Positions 26,294-35,813 are shown, counted from the stretch's first letter. The stretch is DNA of 64,000 nt from DATHWB01 sp040880725 (GCA_040880725.1 JBBDHV010000037.1:32517-96516); one strand, 5' to 3'. The notes: generated by a model not told the origin, from the letters alone. Made by a program: numbers and translations.

Positions 26294-26914
26294 TCACTCC
26301 GTCGACTCCTGATGCCGGTGACTTCCGATTGCCCTCGTAACAGTTGAATGTCCACCAGCGGCCGGACCTTGCATGCGACCGTTGAAAATCTGTCGCAGCC
26401 GCTCTCGGGCTCGATGAAGCCGGACCGCGACATTGGGGACCGGAGTGCCGATCAACTGGGCGATCTCGGCGTGGGTGAGTTCCTCCCACAACGCCAGCCG
26501 CACCAACTCCTGGTCCTCCTCAGACAGCTGGCCGAGCGCCCACAACCCGAGTTGGACATCGGCCTCATCCTCGATGTTCATGTCAGCCGACGGAGAATTG
26601 CCAGTGAGAGGAATCAGCCTTTGCGGAAGCCGCTCCGCCCGCTTGCTCCCCCGGCGATGGTTGGCCAGTGTGCGCCGTGCGACGGCATACAGCCAAAGAC
26701 GCTGCTCACGATCATCCGTCGGCACCTCGTCGATCCGCCGCCACGCCACAACAAAGGCCTCCGCGACAGCATCCTCGGCGTCGGAACGTTGGGTCGTCCT
26801 CCTCACCGCGTACGCCAGCAAAGGCCTGTAGTTGGCATGGAAGAGACGACGGAAGGCGGCCTCCCTGCTACTCACGACGCGACCCAACCACGATTTCCCA
26901 TCAATCCCGTACAT
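26294..26914 (-). CDS. ECF sigma factor
   Basis: A sigma factor of 206 residues. Region 2 is FRRLFHANYRPLLAYAVRRT to DAEDAVAEAFVVAWRRID. Region 4 is LSEEDQELVRLALWEELTHAEIAQLIGTPVPNVAVRLHRARERL. ATG 26914 is preceded by an alternative GTG a few codons upstream. The partner gene follows after 5 bases. A second sigma factor gene is divergent, starting at 27038, so two sigma/partner operons fire away from a shared 123-base region. Confidence 0.85.
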   Translation of the reverse strand: MYGIDGKSWLGRVVSSREAAFRRLFHANYRPLLAYAVRRTTQRSDAEDAVAEAFVVAWRRIDEVPTDDREQRLWLYAVARRTLANHRRGSKRAERLPQRLIPLTGNSPSADMNIEDEADVQLGLWALGQLSEEDQELVRLALWEELTHAEIAQLIGTPVPNVAVRLHRARERLRQIFNGRMQGPAAGGHSTVTRAIGSHRHQESTE

Positions 26915-27011
26915 GTCCACCAGAGACAGGACCTTGCACGGAATCTGCTCACCACGGCACCGTACAGAGTCGGTCGCGGCCAGATCTGGATGTGCTGGCC
27001 TGTCATTGGAT

Positions 27012-27038
27012 GGAACGTCCTCAGGGGTCCTGGACGTA
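27012..27038 (+). promoter_or_regulatory. ECF-type promoter-like motif
   Basis: GGAAC at 27012-27016 and CGTA at 27035-27038 are 18 bases apart, close to known ECF promoter patterns (GGAAC then CGT). Transcription would start at about 27046, which would favour the in-frame ATG 27050 over ATG 27038 as the true start. This would allow the sigma factor to drive its own gene. The motif is short and could be chance. Confidence 0.3.
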
Positions 27039-27565
27039 TGCCTGATGACATGGATGATGCGCTGCCACGATCCGCCCGGATGAGAAGAAAGGCGGTTCAC
27101 ACGACTTTCGATGCCTTCTACCGGAGTACGTGGGATCGGACCTATCGGACGCTTGCGGTGACGATCCGTGATCACGACCTTGCGAGAGAGGCTGTCGATG
27201 AGGCGATGGCACGGGCTTTCGCCAACTGGCGGCACCTGAGAGCGGATCGGAACCCGTCCGGATGGGTGTACCGAGTGTCGTTCAACTGGGCCGTCGACCA
27301 AATCAGGCGACGGGATCGGGAGAACAAGCGAATGTGGGTGGACAGCAGTTCACTTAGGTGGATCCCGGATACGCCGCGACCAGACCTCACCGAGAAGGTC
27401 AACCAACTGTCCCTCGAACAGCGCGCCGTTGTGGTCCTGCGGGTCGTTAACGACTGGTCGGAAAGAGACGTGGCGGATGCTTTGGGGATTCCCGTTGGAA
27501 CAGTGAAGAGCCGACTCTCCCGAGCGCTGGAGATACTTCGAGTGGAGGTCAAAAACGATGACTGA
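27038..27565 (+). CDS. ECF sigma factor (SigE-like group)
   Basis: A protein of about 175 residues. Region 2 is FDAFYRSTWDRTYRTLAVTIRD to AREAVDEAMARAFANWRHL, then NPSGWVYRVSFNWAVDQIRR. Region 4 is LSLEQRAVVVLRVVNDWSERDVADALGIPVGTVKSRLSRALEIL. ATG 27050 is an alternative start. Its stop overlaps the start of the partner gene at 27558 by 8 bases. It is divergent from another sigma factor gene at 26914. Confidence 0.85.
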   Translation: MPDDMDDALPRSARMRRKAVHTTFDAFYRSTWDRTYRTLAVTIRDHDLAREAVDEAMARAFANWRHLRADRNPSGWVYRVSFNWAVDQIRRRDRENKRMWVDSSSLRWIPDTPRPDLTEKVNQLSLEQRAVVVLRVVNDWSERDVADALGIPVGTVKSRLSRALEILRVEVKNDD

Positions 27566-28472
27566 CGAACTCTTGTCACGTCACTTCTGTGACGAAATGG
27601 CAGCCGTCCCTGCTGCATCCGGTTCGTTGCACATGGTGAAGCGGAGGATCCGTCGCCGGCGTGTCCGTCACGGTCTCGTGTCCGCAGGGACGACGCTGGT
27701 GGTCGTGCTCCTGGCCGTCTCGCTGATGGTGCCGGCCCTGCCCCGTATCGCGGCTGCCGATGGGCCCGACTCCCCGACACGGCTGCTGATCGACGGCAAC
27801 GTGGAAATCCCTGTCACCGACGAACCCATCGCCCAGGTAGGGACGATGTTCAGAATTCTCAGCGTTTACGGCGGTCATGCCGCCCCCAGGCCCAATTTCG
27901 AGCTTACGGGACTGGGTGTTGAGCAGCGGTTGGAACAACGCGAACCGTTGTTTGATCCGACCGTGGATCCCGGGGACGTACCTGTCGTGTACATCGGGGA
28001 TGTTGCCGGTCGGTCGGTATTCCTGCACACCAACGGATCGGTCAACTGGTTCGATCGGCTCCGAGGGGCCGGACCCCATCTCTGCCTCACGGTCGGCAAC
28101 AGCTCGACTCTCGGAGGAGGGGGCTTCTGCACATCACCCGCAGATATCCCGGAGGGTCGCAGCACCAGTGGCCGGTTGCATGCCGACGATGAGGGGTTCG
28201 TGGGTTCCTACGTGACCTGGCTCGCCCTACCAGGCGGAACAGCCGTCGTCTCCCTCGACCTCGATGACGGACGCAGCCTCTGGCAACGGCCGTTCGGCGC
28301 AACCGTCTTGTTCGACGTTGGCGACTATGTCGGCCCAGTCACCCTCACCGCCATCGGATCAGAAGGAGAGACGCTCTACGCGCTCGACTTCGAGGTCCAC
28401 GAACCACAGCCGAGCCATGGCGAGGAAGACAATGACACCGAGGTCGAGATCCCGCCACCAGCCGGCTCGTAA
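27558..28472 (+). CDS. Single-pass membrane protein paired with ECF sigma factor
   Basis: A 304-residue protein. The short cytoplasmic region contains MVKRRIRRRRVRHG, one membrane helix lies at about 42-65, and a large exported domain follows with two Cys (HLCLTVG and GFCTSP). The C-terminus is acidic and Pro-rich. The start overlaps the sigma-factor gene, so production is coupled. It probably holds the sigma factor or senses an outside signal. No known domain is recognised. Confidence 0.62.
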   Translation: MTDELLSRHFCDEMAAVPAASGSLHMVKRRIRRRRVRHGLVSAGTTLVVVLLAVSLMVPALPRIAAADGPDSPTRLLIDGNVEIPVTDEPIAQVGTMFRILSVYGGHAAPRPNFELTGLGVEQRLEQREPLFDPTVDPGDVPVVYIGDVAGRSVFLHTNGSVNWFDRLRGAGPHLCLTVGNSSTLGGGGFCTSPADIPEGRSTSGRLHADDEGFVGSYVTWLALPGGTAVVSLDLDDGRSLWQRPFGATVLFDVGDYVGPVTLTAIGSEGETLYALDFEVHEPQPSHGEEDNDTEVEIPPPAGS

Positions 28473-28698
28473 AACCCCAAGATCAGCCTTCCGACTTCAC
28501 CATTGTGGTGTCAGTGCGATGGTTGATTGCGCACTCGGCGCGACCCCGCACAGTCGCAAGCAACGAGGCACATCAGAACGCGAACAGAAGGCCAGGAAGA
28601 ACCTGACCCTCGTTCGGCTGCGTAGCGGGGGAAAACTTGCCTCCGTCCTTCGGGTTATGAGTTCAGATCCGGGGTTTCCGGTTGGTTCCCGTCGGTGC

Positions 28699-29085
28699 TC
28701 AACTGCCTACGTGGCCGCATTCGTCTGTGGATAGGACCGCGTGTCGCCACAACACACCATCCACCACACGAGCCGGATCGCCTGTGGCCTGGGCGAGAGC
28801 GCTGGCCATCTCGCTGACATCTGCCTCAACGCGCAGCGCCAGTCGCAGCAAGTGTCTATCGGGCTTTGCAACGTCTATCCCGAGGTTGCGAGCCAGATGT
28901 CTCGCTGTGACGGGGCCGATATATGGGATGGCAGTCAGCGAACGAAGGTCGTCGCCCGCTTGAGCGACGAGCGTTGTGGCGCCCACCTCTCGTACTATCT
29001 GTGCTGCCGCACAGATAAGCCCCAAATACGAGATCAGGAGGACATCGCATGCAGCTTCGAGGACACTGGTGGCAGGGGGTGGATC
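28699..29085 (-). pseudogene. 5'-truncated HhH (DNA glycosylase-like) gene remnant
   Basis: The frame ending at 28699 reads through LLISYLGLICAAAQIVREVG, then LTAIPYIGPVTARHLARNLG and IDVAKPDRHLLRLALR, and ends near VDGVLWRHAVLST. The GPVTARHLARNLG and AKPDRH runs match the helix-hairpin-helix region of a family of base-excision-like proteins that normally have about 200 or more residues. No good start is present: the first possible one is TTG 29025, and similarity seems to fade above about 29085. The N-terminal half appears lost, possibly by the event that brought in the neighbour at 29114. Confidence 0.5.
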
Positions 29086-29113
29086 ACACCCGCAGTACTG
29101 ATCGGTTGTCGCC

Positions 29114-29710
29114 GTGATTGACCGACTCCGTGACCGACTGAGTGCTTTCGTTCCTGGGCCGATCCCCGATGAGGATGTCGGCGAGGTGCTGGCGGCGCTC
29201 GGCGAATCCTGGGATCACTTCGAGGGGAGCAAAGAGACCTCGATGGATAGCTCCAAGTTGCACCGGGCGGAATCCCTTGAATGGGACCCTCCAATTCTGC
29301 GTTTCTTGATTGAGCGGCACGGGAGAACGGTCTCGGGGTCCACACGGGCCGATCTCCAGCGGTGGGAAGTCGATGTATCGGCAGGCATCGTCGAATTGCA
29401 CTCATCGGGGTGGAGGCAGGTTCGGCCCATGGGGTCCCGGTGGAACGCCAAGGCCGTTCGCTCTACGGCCGAAGAGATCGCCAACGCCATACGAGCAGAC
29501 CAGAACGATCCTCGCCTTCGATGGACGAAGGACCGACGGAAGGTGTTGGTGCTCACGAGCATGGCAGTGCCCCAAGGACCAGCAGAGACGGTTCGGGGTC
29601 GAGTCCGTCGGCTTCACACCAACCTCGAACAGATCCTCGGACCAACCGGCTGGACCCGAGGTAACTCCTATTGGTACGTCCGCCCAGGCGAGTCGGCGAA
29701 CACTTCCTGA
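29114..29710 (+). CDS. Hypothetical soluble protein
   Basis: A 198-residue protein with a GTG start. It has no signal peptide, membrane helix or motif I recognise. It mixes acidic and basic segments, with Trp-rich ends (GWTRGNSYWYVRP). Neighbours are a gene remnant and a frameshifted membrane gene, both on the other strand, so there is no operon context. The frame and codon pattern look coding. I cannot give a function. Confidence 0.5.
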   Translation: MIDRLRDRLSAFVPGPIPDEDVGEVLAALGESWDHFEGSKETSMDSSKLHRAESLEWDPPILRFLIERHGRTVSGSTRADLQRWEVDVSAGIVELHSSGWRQVRPMGSRWNAKAVRSTAEEIANAIRADQNDPRLRWTKDRRKVLVLTSMAVPQGPAETVRGRVRRLHTNLEQILGPTGWTRGNSYWYVRPGESANTS

Positions 29711-29815
29711 CCGGGTTAGGACAAGTGATTGCCGACGGCGAGGCTCAATGTCTTAATGTTGCCCCTTGTGAGCCTGTAGGCCCTCACGCGTAAGGAACAT
29801 CGATAGGTCGGTGGG

Positions 29816-31395
29816 TCACTCGGCCCTCCCTATCCGCCGTGCCGCGAGGAGGGCCGTGCCGATACACAGCAGACCGACGAGACGCATTGCCGGTATCACC
29901 CACGACTCGCCTGTCGGGGTGGCAGTCGTCACCCGCAGGACAGCGAGTGGAGCGAGTATCAAGTACTCGAAACGGTCCGCTGCAGTTTCCGCTGCGAACT
30001 CGGGAAAAGCCTCTGTCCCCAGGGTGAAGGCACCCCCCAGCGCGATGACGACCCAGGCGACGAGCGGTCGAGTGATTCTCTCGCCATATCCGATCCCCCA
30101 ATAGCCGAGCAGCAGGACCTTCTCGGTGAAGCGACCCCATCGCCACGACATCGCTTTACGTCGCCAATGTTGGGCGGCGTACCGGACACGGGATTGGACG
30201 ACTCCAGAGACTGAGCGACCGTGGATAGTGCGAGAGATCTGTGCCCACCGCTCCGCAACTCGTCGCTTTGTCTCCGTGTCCACGCGCCAAAGCGAGAGGA
30301 CTGCCTCGAACCGAGTTCGAGTGTTGGTATCCCCGTCCGTTTTCCAGGCTGCGGCCGAGAGTTTCGCCCGACTCCAAAGCCCGATGGCCGAGTGGACTCC
30401 TTCGTGTCGTTCGACCGCAAGGGACTTCAGGCGCGAGGGGGCCATCCAGGGGTCAATAACACTTAGATTCGCCAGGGAGTCGAGATCGCTCAGTTCGAGT
30501 CCAGCTAGGTCAACGTTCACTAGCTCGGAGCGCCTGACGCCCTTGAGATGTGAGATGGATACAGCCTTTTCAGGGTCGCCATGGAGCTTCGAGCCGTCCC
30601 GAGCTTCGACGAGGCCGACCCACCCTGTTGCCCCAGAGATCTTGGCGTTGTCGCTTAGGTGGAGTGAGAGCGGTCTCGGCTTCGATTTGAACTGGACGTC
30701 AACCATCGATGAGCCGGGTCCTACTTTGATGGTGCCGTATCCGCAGAGTTCGATATCCCGTGCTGCACGGATTCCGCCGTCGATGTCAAGAGTCCCCCCC
30801 TCCAAAGTGACGGTAGAGATATGGTCCAACTTGTTGGTTCTCACCGTGACCCCGTTGGCCACCTCCAGCGTCACGGGTATCAGCTCGGGGGAACTCGGTG
30901 TGACCTCGTCGAGTAACCAGTTACCCGAGCGGAATGACACAACGTTGCTGGCGATTTCGCACGCTCGGGCCTCGACGGCGTGGGTTGCCGATACATCCCC
31001 GAGAGCGTGAGTCTGGCGAGCCGCCGGTGTTCCGAGAAGAGTCCACCGTCTTGCAGCCACACGACCGAGTCGGAAAGTCCGGCACCTTGGATCTCCCACT
31101 GCCCACCTTCAATGTGTAGCTCCTTCACCGAGGTATCGCAGTCAAGCTTGACATGGCGATTCTCGTGACCGACAAGCGTAAGAGTGGGAAGCGCTTGCCC
31201 GACCCGTAGCTTCATGTGTTGTAGTTCGCGTCCGGCCTCGATCCGCAACTCTGGGCCACGCCAGGCAGCACCTTCGATCCTGACAGAGCGATGTTCTCCG
31301 CCCACATCGAGCAGCGTGAGCGCTTGATGATGGTCATAGTTGTTGAGCGCAATGGCCGAGGCGTTCGTGACTTTGTCCACTCTCCGATCTTCCAC
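29816..31395 (-). pseudogene. Beta-repeat membrane protein with C-terminal two-helix domain, frameshifted near 31000
   Basis: Frame one (GTG 31395) encodes short beta-strand-like repeats (HQALTLLDVGGEHRSVRIEG, ELRIEAGRELQHMKLRVG, VKELHIEGGQWEIQG). Frame two continues at about 31000 with more of the same (VTLEGGTLDIDGG, GTIKVGPGSSMVDVQFKS) and ends in two membrane helices around GYWGIGYGERITRPLVAW. GYGERITRP resembles the GYGxRPxR run seen at the membrane end of some pentapeptide-repeat proteins. The break lies in CTCTCGGGG on the coding strand; dropping a CT or adding a G rejoins them into about 525 residues. Function is unknown; a beta-solenoid fixed to the membrane is likely. Confidence 0.6.
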
Positions 31396-31569
31396 AAGGT
31401 CAGGAAAGCACAGCGCGACGCCCGAGGCGGGTCATGCAGAGCGGTCAAGATGGCAAACCCGTTGGACGCTCGCAGGTTCACCCTCGGGCTTCGCCCTCGT
31501 CTTCACGCCTACAGAGCCGAAGGGGGCCTCCCAGGATCTCCCCAGGTGAATTCCAGCTCGGTTCGCCGG

Positions 31570-31764
31570 TTACTCGTCGCCAGGCAGGTAAATCAGGAAG
31601 ACTGCAATGGCCGCCAGAAGAGACCAGAGGCCAATTCGGAGAAAGCGCCTCTGTTCCGCCCGCCCGCTCTCCACTGCGATTCGGCGCTCCAGAGAATCGC
31701 CATGACCAGTCCGGCTCAAGGCGCAATCCCTTGCCCTACCGGTGGGCTGCGCGGCCAAGCCCAA
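31570..31764 (-). CDS. Possible small membrane protein
   Basis: An open frame whose last 35 residues look real: a charged stretch (RIAVESGRAEQRRF) followed by a hydrophobic helix (GLWSLLAAIAVFLIYLP) and a stop. The true start may be GTG 31674, giving 34 residues. It lies between the FtsX permease gene and the broken beta-repeat gene, on the same strand as both. Support is weak. Confidence 0.27.
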   Translation of the reverse strand: MGLAAQPTGRARDCALSRTGHGDSLERRIAVESGRAEQRRFLRIGLWSLLAAIAVFLIYLPGDE

Positions 31765-31776
31765 CGGGATCGTCCC

Positions 31777-34476
31777 TTATCCGGCCCGTTGAGGGGGAGT
31801 CATGGGCGCCGACCGAACGGCGACTGCGGTCAGGACCATCATCGTCAGGGGCACGATCGCCAGGAGCAAACCGAGTCCGAGCCATGGGATGGCGATTTGG
31901 GTGCCGTCGACGACGCCGAAGGGTGCGGCGTAACGATAGACCTCGGTGCTGGCCAGGGCTTTCATCATCAGTACGCCGAGCGGTATCGCCAATACAGCGG
32001 CGATGAGGGTGTGATAGCCGGCTTGAAGGGCGAAGAAGCGACGTCGGATGGAGTTCGGCGCCCCGACGGCGACCATGGCCTGGATGTCGTGGCCTGACTC
32101 GGCGGCAGACAGGGCGGTGACGAGGGCGACCACGATCAGAACCACTAGCAGGGTTCCTCCGAGCGCCATTGCCAAGGCTGCGGCCTCCGAGGTGTCCTCC
32201 CATCCGGTGGACATGTCCAGGTTGCCGTACCAAAGCGGCTGCATCTGCTCGGTGGTCGGTGGCTCAGGAGCGACGAAAAGAGCTCTCTGTTGGACAGGCC
32301 CGCTGAGAGTGGCGGCAATATCGTCGTTGACCAGGACTCGGGGCATGAAGTACTCGATCGCCGGTATGGGCAGCTCGCGGGCGTCGTGGACGATGCCGTC
32401 GATCATGACTTCGGTCGGACGATCGTCGACGCCGAGGACGACCACCCCGTACTGGTCGAGCCCCTGGTCGATTCGCCCATCGTCGAAGACAGCGACGAGG
32501 TCAGGGTTGGCGTGAGCCACCGTGTAGGACGCTCCCCCCTCCGCGACGAGGGGGCACTCCCCCGGGTCGACATCCGGAGCTTCCACCTGGCAGGCGTCGA
32601 GTTGCGCCTCGAAGAACGCTGGCACGTCGATCTGGTTGAACCGGGCGTAGGCGGCGTCCGGGAGCTGGCGTCTCACCAGGGCAACGTCTTCGTCCTGCAG
32701 TTGGGCCTGTCCGAAAGGGCCGGCGTGGGAACCGAGCAGGATCAGATGGGTTGATGGCGCCCGCAGTCCCCGGGATTCGGTCCGGGCCCGTGATGTGGCA
32801 TCGGCGGTCAGCCCGGCGGCAGGTAGAACCATGATCACGAGCGTGGCCGCCACGGCGGCGGCAGCCCGGGTTCGGTGTCGGCTGGAGTCACGTAACACGA
32901 GACGGAGTGTGGAGGGGCTGCGGTTGGCCAGGGCACCGGTCAGGGCGATCAGCGGTCCGGCCAGAAGGGCGGCGCCACCGATCATGAGGACCACGCCCAG
33001 CGCTGCTGCCGAGGCTCCCAGAGTGGACTCGGTGGCCAGCCCGACCAGGAGAAGAAGGGTTCCGAGACCGGCCATGCCCAATCCGACGGGTACTGTCCAC
33101 CGGCGGGGAGCCGAAGCGGGCATCCGTCCCTGGAGGGCCGTAGTTATCTGGACGCGGGCTGCGGTCCGAGCAGGCAACCAGGCGGCGACCGCCGCGGCGA
33201 GTACAGCCATCACCATCGGGCCCACGGCGTCCGCGGGAGTGAAGAGGACGCCAGTGATACGTAAACCCACGAACTGCTGAATGATCGGACGGCCCGCAAC
33301 GACCAGGATCGCCCCCAGCCCCACCCCGACCAGACCGCCGATCAATCCGGCTGCCAGGCCTTCACCTACGAGAGACCAGCGTATGTGAGACTCGGTGGCG
33401 CCGTTACAGCCGATCAGGCCGATCTCTCGCAACCGGCGACGAACTCCGGCAGCGAACGATGCCCCGGCTATGAACGCAACCTCGGCGAGTAGAACGGCCG
33501 ACACCAGGGTGGCGAGGGCAAAAGGTGTCTCGAGAGCTCCCCCGCCGCTGGTAAACAGATAGGCAGAACGGCTTTCCGCCGCAAGCCACGGCAGGGTCGG
33601 GACGCTCTCGACGTCAGCAAGCATCTCCGACAGCCGCAGCCACACCTCGTCGGGGGTGGTCCTGATCTGGGCCAACCCGACCAGTTCCTCGACCTGGTCT
33701 GCGTCGAGCAAGACGTAATAGTCGTCCCCGACCAACTCGTTCAGAATTTCTGGCTTCGGGACCACAGCACCGGTGGGCCAACGCTCGAACCGACCCTGGT
33801 CCCAAGCTTCCTGGAGGCTCGCCGCCAGCCCAACGCCGTCCCCCGACGCGGCGATGAGCGTGAAAACCTGTCTTTCGCCCACCGGCACGTCGATCTCGCT
33901 GAGGCTGTGGCTGGTAATGAAAGCTGCTGGATAGTTCCAGTAGAGGCCATGGGCGGCCACGCCCACAACCCGATAGGCCTTGGCCGTGGGATCGCGAGGA
34001 TCCAGGTGGACAGAATCGCCCACCTCCGCTCCATAGAACCGAGCCAGGCCGTCACTCAGTACAACCTCGTCGATCGACTTGGGAACAGCACCATCGATGA
34101 GGTTCCACATGCCTTCCACCAGAGGACTACGAAGGTCGAGATCCATCACGGGCCCAGCGACCCCGGTGCCGAACGACAGGTTCACGGATCGGAATGTCGT
34201 GGTCTCAGCATCGGGGTCGAGACCGGCGAGTCTCGCATCCAGCCACGCAGTCGTGACCGGTAACCCGTCGCTCTGCACGGCCACGTCGGCGGCGCCCATG
34301 AAGCCGACAACCGACTCCTCGGGCGTTGTCTGCCCAGCGCGGAAGAAGCCAGCTGCCACCACCGCCACCGCCACCGGGACCGCGATGAGCATGATGACGA
34401 AAAGGGTCCGTTTGAGGTTGTGGCGGCTGGTGCGCCACGCCACCCGCAAGGCTGCCCGGCGACCGGTGGCTGTCAC
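31777..34476 (-). CDS. FtsX-like ABC transporter permease
   Basis: An 899-residue permease of the ABC3/MacB-LolCE type. Residues about 25-46 form the first helix, followed by a large extracytoplasmic domain. Two FtsX domains are visible: one around 340-440 (RRRLREIGLIGCNGATESHIRWSLVGEG) and one near the C-terminus (about 770-890, MVAVGAPNSIRRRFFALQAG). Such proteins move lipids, peptides or drugs, or transmit force to the envelope. Its start overlaps the ATPase gene stop (ATGA) and that gene overlaps the PadR gene, so all three form one operon. The cargo is unknown. Confidence 0.85.
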   Translation of the reverse strand: MTATGRRAALRVAWRTSRHNLKRTLFVIMLIAVPVAVAVVAAGFFRAGQTTPEESVVGFMGAADVAVQSDGLPVTTAWLDARLAGLDPDAETTTFRSVNLSFGTGVAGPVMDLDLRSPLVEGMWNLIDGAVPKSIDEVVLSDGLARFYGAEVGDSVHLDPRDPTAKAYRVVGVAAHGLYWNYPAAFITSHSLSEIDVPVGERQVFTLIAASGDGVGLAASLQEAWDQGRFERWPTGAVVPKPEILNELVGDDYYVLLDADQVEELVGLAQIRTTPDEVWLRLSEMLADVESVPTLPWLAAESRSAYLFTSGGGALETPFALATLVSAVLLAEVAFIAGASFAAGVRRRLREIGLIGCNGATESHIRWSLVGEGLAAGLIGGLVGVGLGAILVVAGRPIIQQFVGLRITGVLFTPADAVGPMVMAVLAAAVAAWLPARTAARVQITTALQGRMPASAPRRWTVPVGLGMAGLGTLLLLVGLATESTLGASAAALGVVLMIGGAALLAGPLIALTGALANRSPSTLRLVLRDSSRHRTRAAAAVAATLVIMVLPAAGLTADATSRARTESRGLRAPSTHLILLGSHAGPFGQAQLQDEDVALVRRQLPDAAYARFNQIDVPAFFEAQLDACQVEAPDVDPGECPLVAEGGASYTVAHANPDLVAVFDDGRIDQGLDQYGVVVLGVDDRPTEVMIDGIVHDARELPIPAIEYFMPRVLVNDDIAATLSGPVQQRALFVAPEPPTTEQMQPLWYGNLDMSTGWEDTSEAAALAMALGGTLLVVLIVVALVTALSAAESGHDIQAMVAVGAPNSIRRRFFALQAGYHTLIAAVLAIPLGVLMMKALASTEVYRYAAPFGVVDGTQIAIPWLGLGLLLAIVPLTMMVLTAVAVRSAPMTPPQRAG

Positions 34477-35192
34477 GGGCCGGTCTCCACCAACGACTCG
34501 ACCGGAGCCCGCTCCGAGATGCTTTCCACTCTGCCGTCGCGTAGACGGACCACCCGGTCGGCCCAGGCGGCGTACGCCGGTTCGTGAGTGACCAAGAGAG
34601 CAGCGGCGCCGGCGTCGCAGCGCTGGCGGATTATGCGGAGGATGTTGTCGCTAGTCGCCTCATCAAGGGCACCGGTCGGCTCGTCAGCAAGAAGGAGCAT
34701 CCTCGGTCCCACCAGTCCCCGGGCGATCGCTACCCGCTGCTGTTCACCACCCGACATCTGATCCGGGAACCGGTCGGCCATCCCCTCGAGGCCCACCTCG
34801 GCCAAGGCGACCTCACCCAGCCTCCTCGCCTCGGTCAGGTCCATCCCGTCCAACTCCAGGGGGAGGGTGACGTTCTCGACGGCGGTCAACGCCGGCAACA
34901 GGTTGAACTGCTGGAACACATAGCCGACCGACAATCGCCGCAACCGGGCCAGCTCGCTGCGGCTCATCTCCCCCAGCCGCTGACCGTCGACGGTGATCGT
35001 CCCTGTCGTTGGCTCGTCGAGAGCCCCCGCCATGTTGAGGAGAGTCGTCTTACCCGAACCGCTCCGACCGGTCACGGCCACTAGTTCGCCGGGTGCCACA
35101 GTCAGGTCGACAGCGACCAGGGCATCGACTCGCTGGGCCCCCTGACCGTGCGTCTTGCCAACCTGACGCATCTCCAAAGCTGGTTCGCTCAT
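34473..35192 (-). CDS. ABC transporter ATP-binding protein (MacB/LolD type)
   Basis: A 239-residue ATPase. Walker A is TGRSGSGKTTLLN, the Q-loop lies in YVFQQFNLLPALT, the signature is MSGGEQQRVAIA and Walker B is LLLADEPTGALD. The LLPALTAVENVTLPLEL stretch is typical of the LolD/MacB subgroup that works with FtsX-like permeases. It partners the permease at 31777. Start and stop both overlap neighbours by four bases. Confidence 0.88.
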   Translation of the reverse strand: MSEPALEMRQVGKTHGQGAQRVDALVAVDLTVAPGELVAVTGRSGSGKTTLLNMAGALDEPTTGTITVDGQRLGEMSRSELARLRRLSVGYVFQQFNLLPALTAVENVTLPLELDGMDLTEARRLGEVALAEVGLEGMADRFPDQMSGGEQQRVAIARGLVGPRMLLLADEPTGALDEATSDNILRIIRQRCDAGAAALLVTHEPAYAAWADRVVRLRDGRVESISERAPVESLVETGP

Positions 35193-35755
35193 CGTCCGCT
35201 CCTCGCCTTTGCCGCCTCGGTCTGCCCCGGCGCCGGTGTCTTAGACTTCGTACCCCCAATGCGGTCCTCAACCCGGTCCAGCCACCGCAACTCCGCCTCG
35301 ACCGCCAACACCATTCGCTCCAGACGAAGCTGCCAGGCAAGGTCCTCGGGGTCCATCTCAGCGCGGAGCCGGGTGTAGTCCTGAAGCAGGCCCATCGCCG
35401 CCCCCCGCTGGGTGGCGATGACTTCGCTGGTATCGGCAGACCCAGTCGCCAACGCCAACAGCACTTTCATCGAGATCTCGTCGCGGCCGGCCGCCGCAAG
35501 GTCCGCCGGCCGTCGCATCCACTCCCCCAGCGCCTCTCGACCGGTGTCGGTCAACTCGTAGATGACACGTCCCTCATCGTCTGTCCGTTGAATCGTGACC
35601 AAGTCGTCCCGTTCCAGACGCTGCAGCGTGGTGTACACCTGACCGACATTGACCACATTCCCATCCGCCGTCGCTGCCTCCAGATCCAACTTGAGCTGGT
35701 ACCCGTGGCTCGGCCCCACCGCCAGAAGCGCTAGAAGCCCTTCCTTGACGCCCAT
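35189..35755 (-). CDS. PadR-family transcriptional regulator
   Basis: A 188-residue regulator. The N-terminal winged helix is KEGLLALLAVGPSHGYQLKLDLEA, with the wing around VYTTLQRLERDDLVTIQ. The C-terminal half is helical, as in the PadR-s2 type used for dimerisation. Members usually repress a transporter operon until a toxic compound binds. It is the first gene of the PadR-ABC-FtsX operon, and repeats in its promoter (35771-35813) are probably its own operator. Confidence 0.87.
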   Translation of the reverse strand: MGVKEGLLALLAVGPSHGYQLKLDLEAATADGNVVNVGQVYTTLQRLERDDLVTIQRTDDEGRVIYELTDTGREALGEWMRRPADLAAAGRDEISMKVLLALATGSADTSEVIATQRGAAMGLLQDYTRLRAEMDPEDLAWQLRLERMVLAVEAELRWLDRVEDRIGGTKSKTPAPGQTEAAKARSGR

Positions 35756-35770
35756 ACCCGATCTCCTAAC

Positions 35771-35813
35771 GCATACTCCGTAACTAGATGCAGAGTATGC
35801 ATGCTGAGTATGC
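35771..35813. promoter_or_regulatory. PadR-type operator with three GAGTATGC copies
   Basis: GCATACTC at 35771-35778 is the exact reverse complement of GAGTATGC at 35793-35800, and a third copy in direct orientation lies at 35806-35813. The site is 16 bases upstream of the PadR start. PadR regulators are known to bind ATAC/GTAT-type inverted repeats near their own promoter. The third copy may serve a second dimer or the divergent side. Confidence 0.55.

Noticed and set aside
31291..32097. Plus-strand frame of 268 codons over the FtsX gene end
   Set aside because: It has the Gly/Arg/Asp-rich look of an antisense shadow and crosses the clear permease gene on the other strand.
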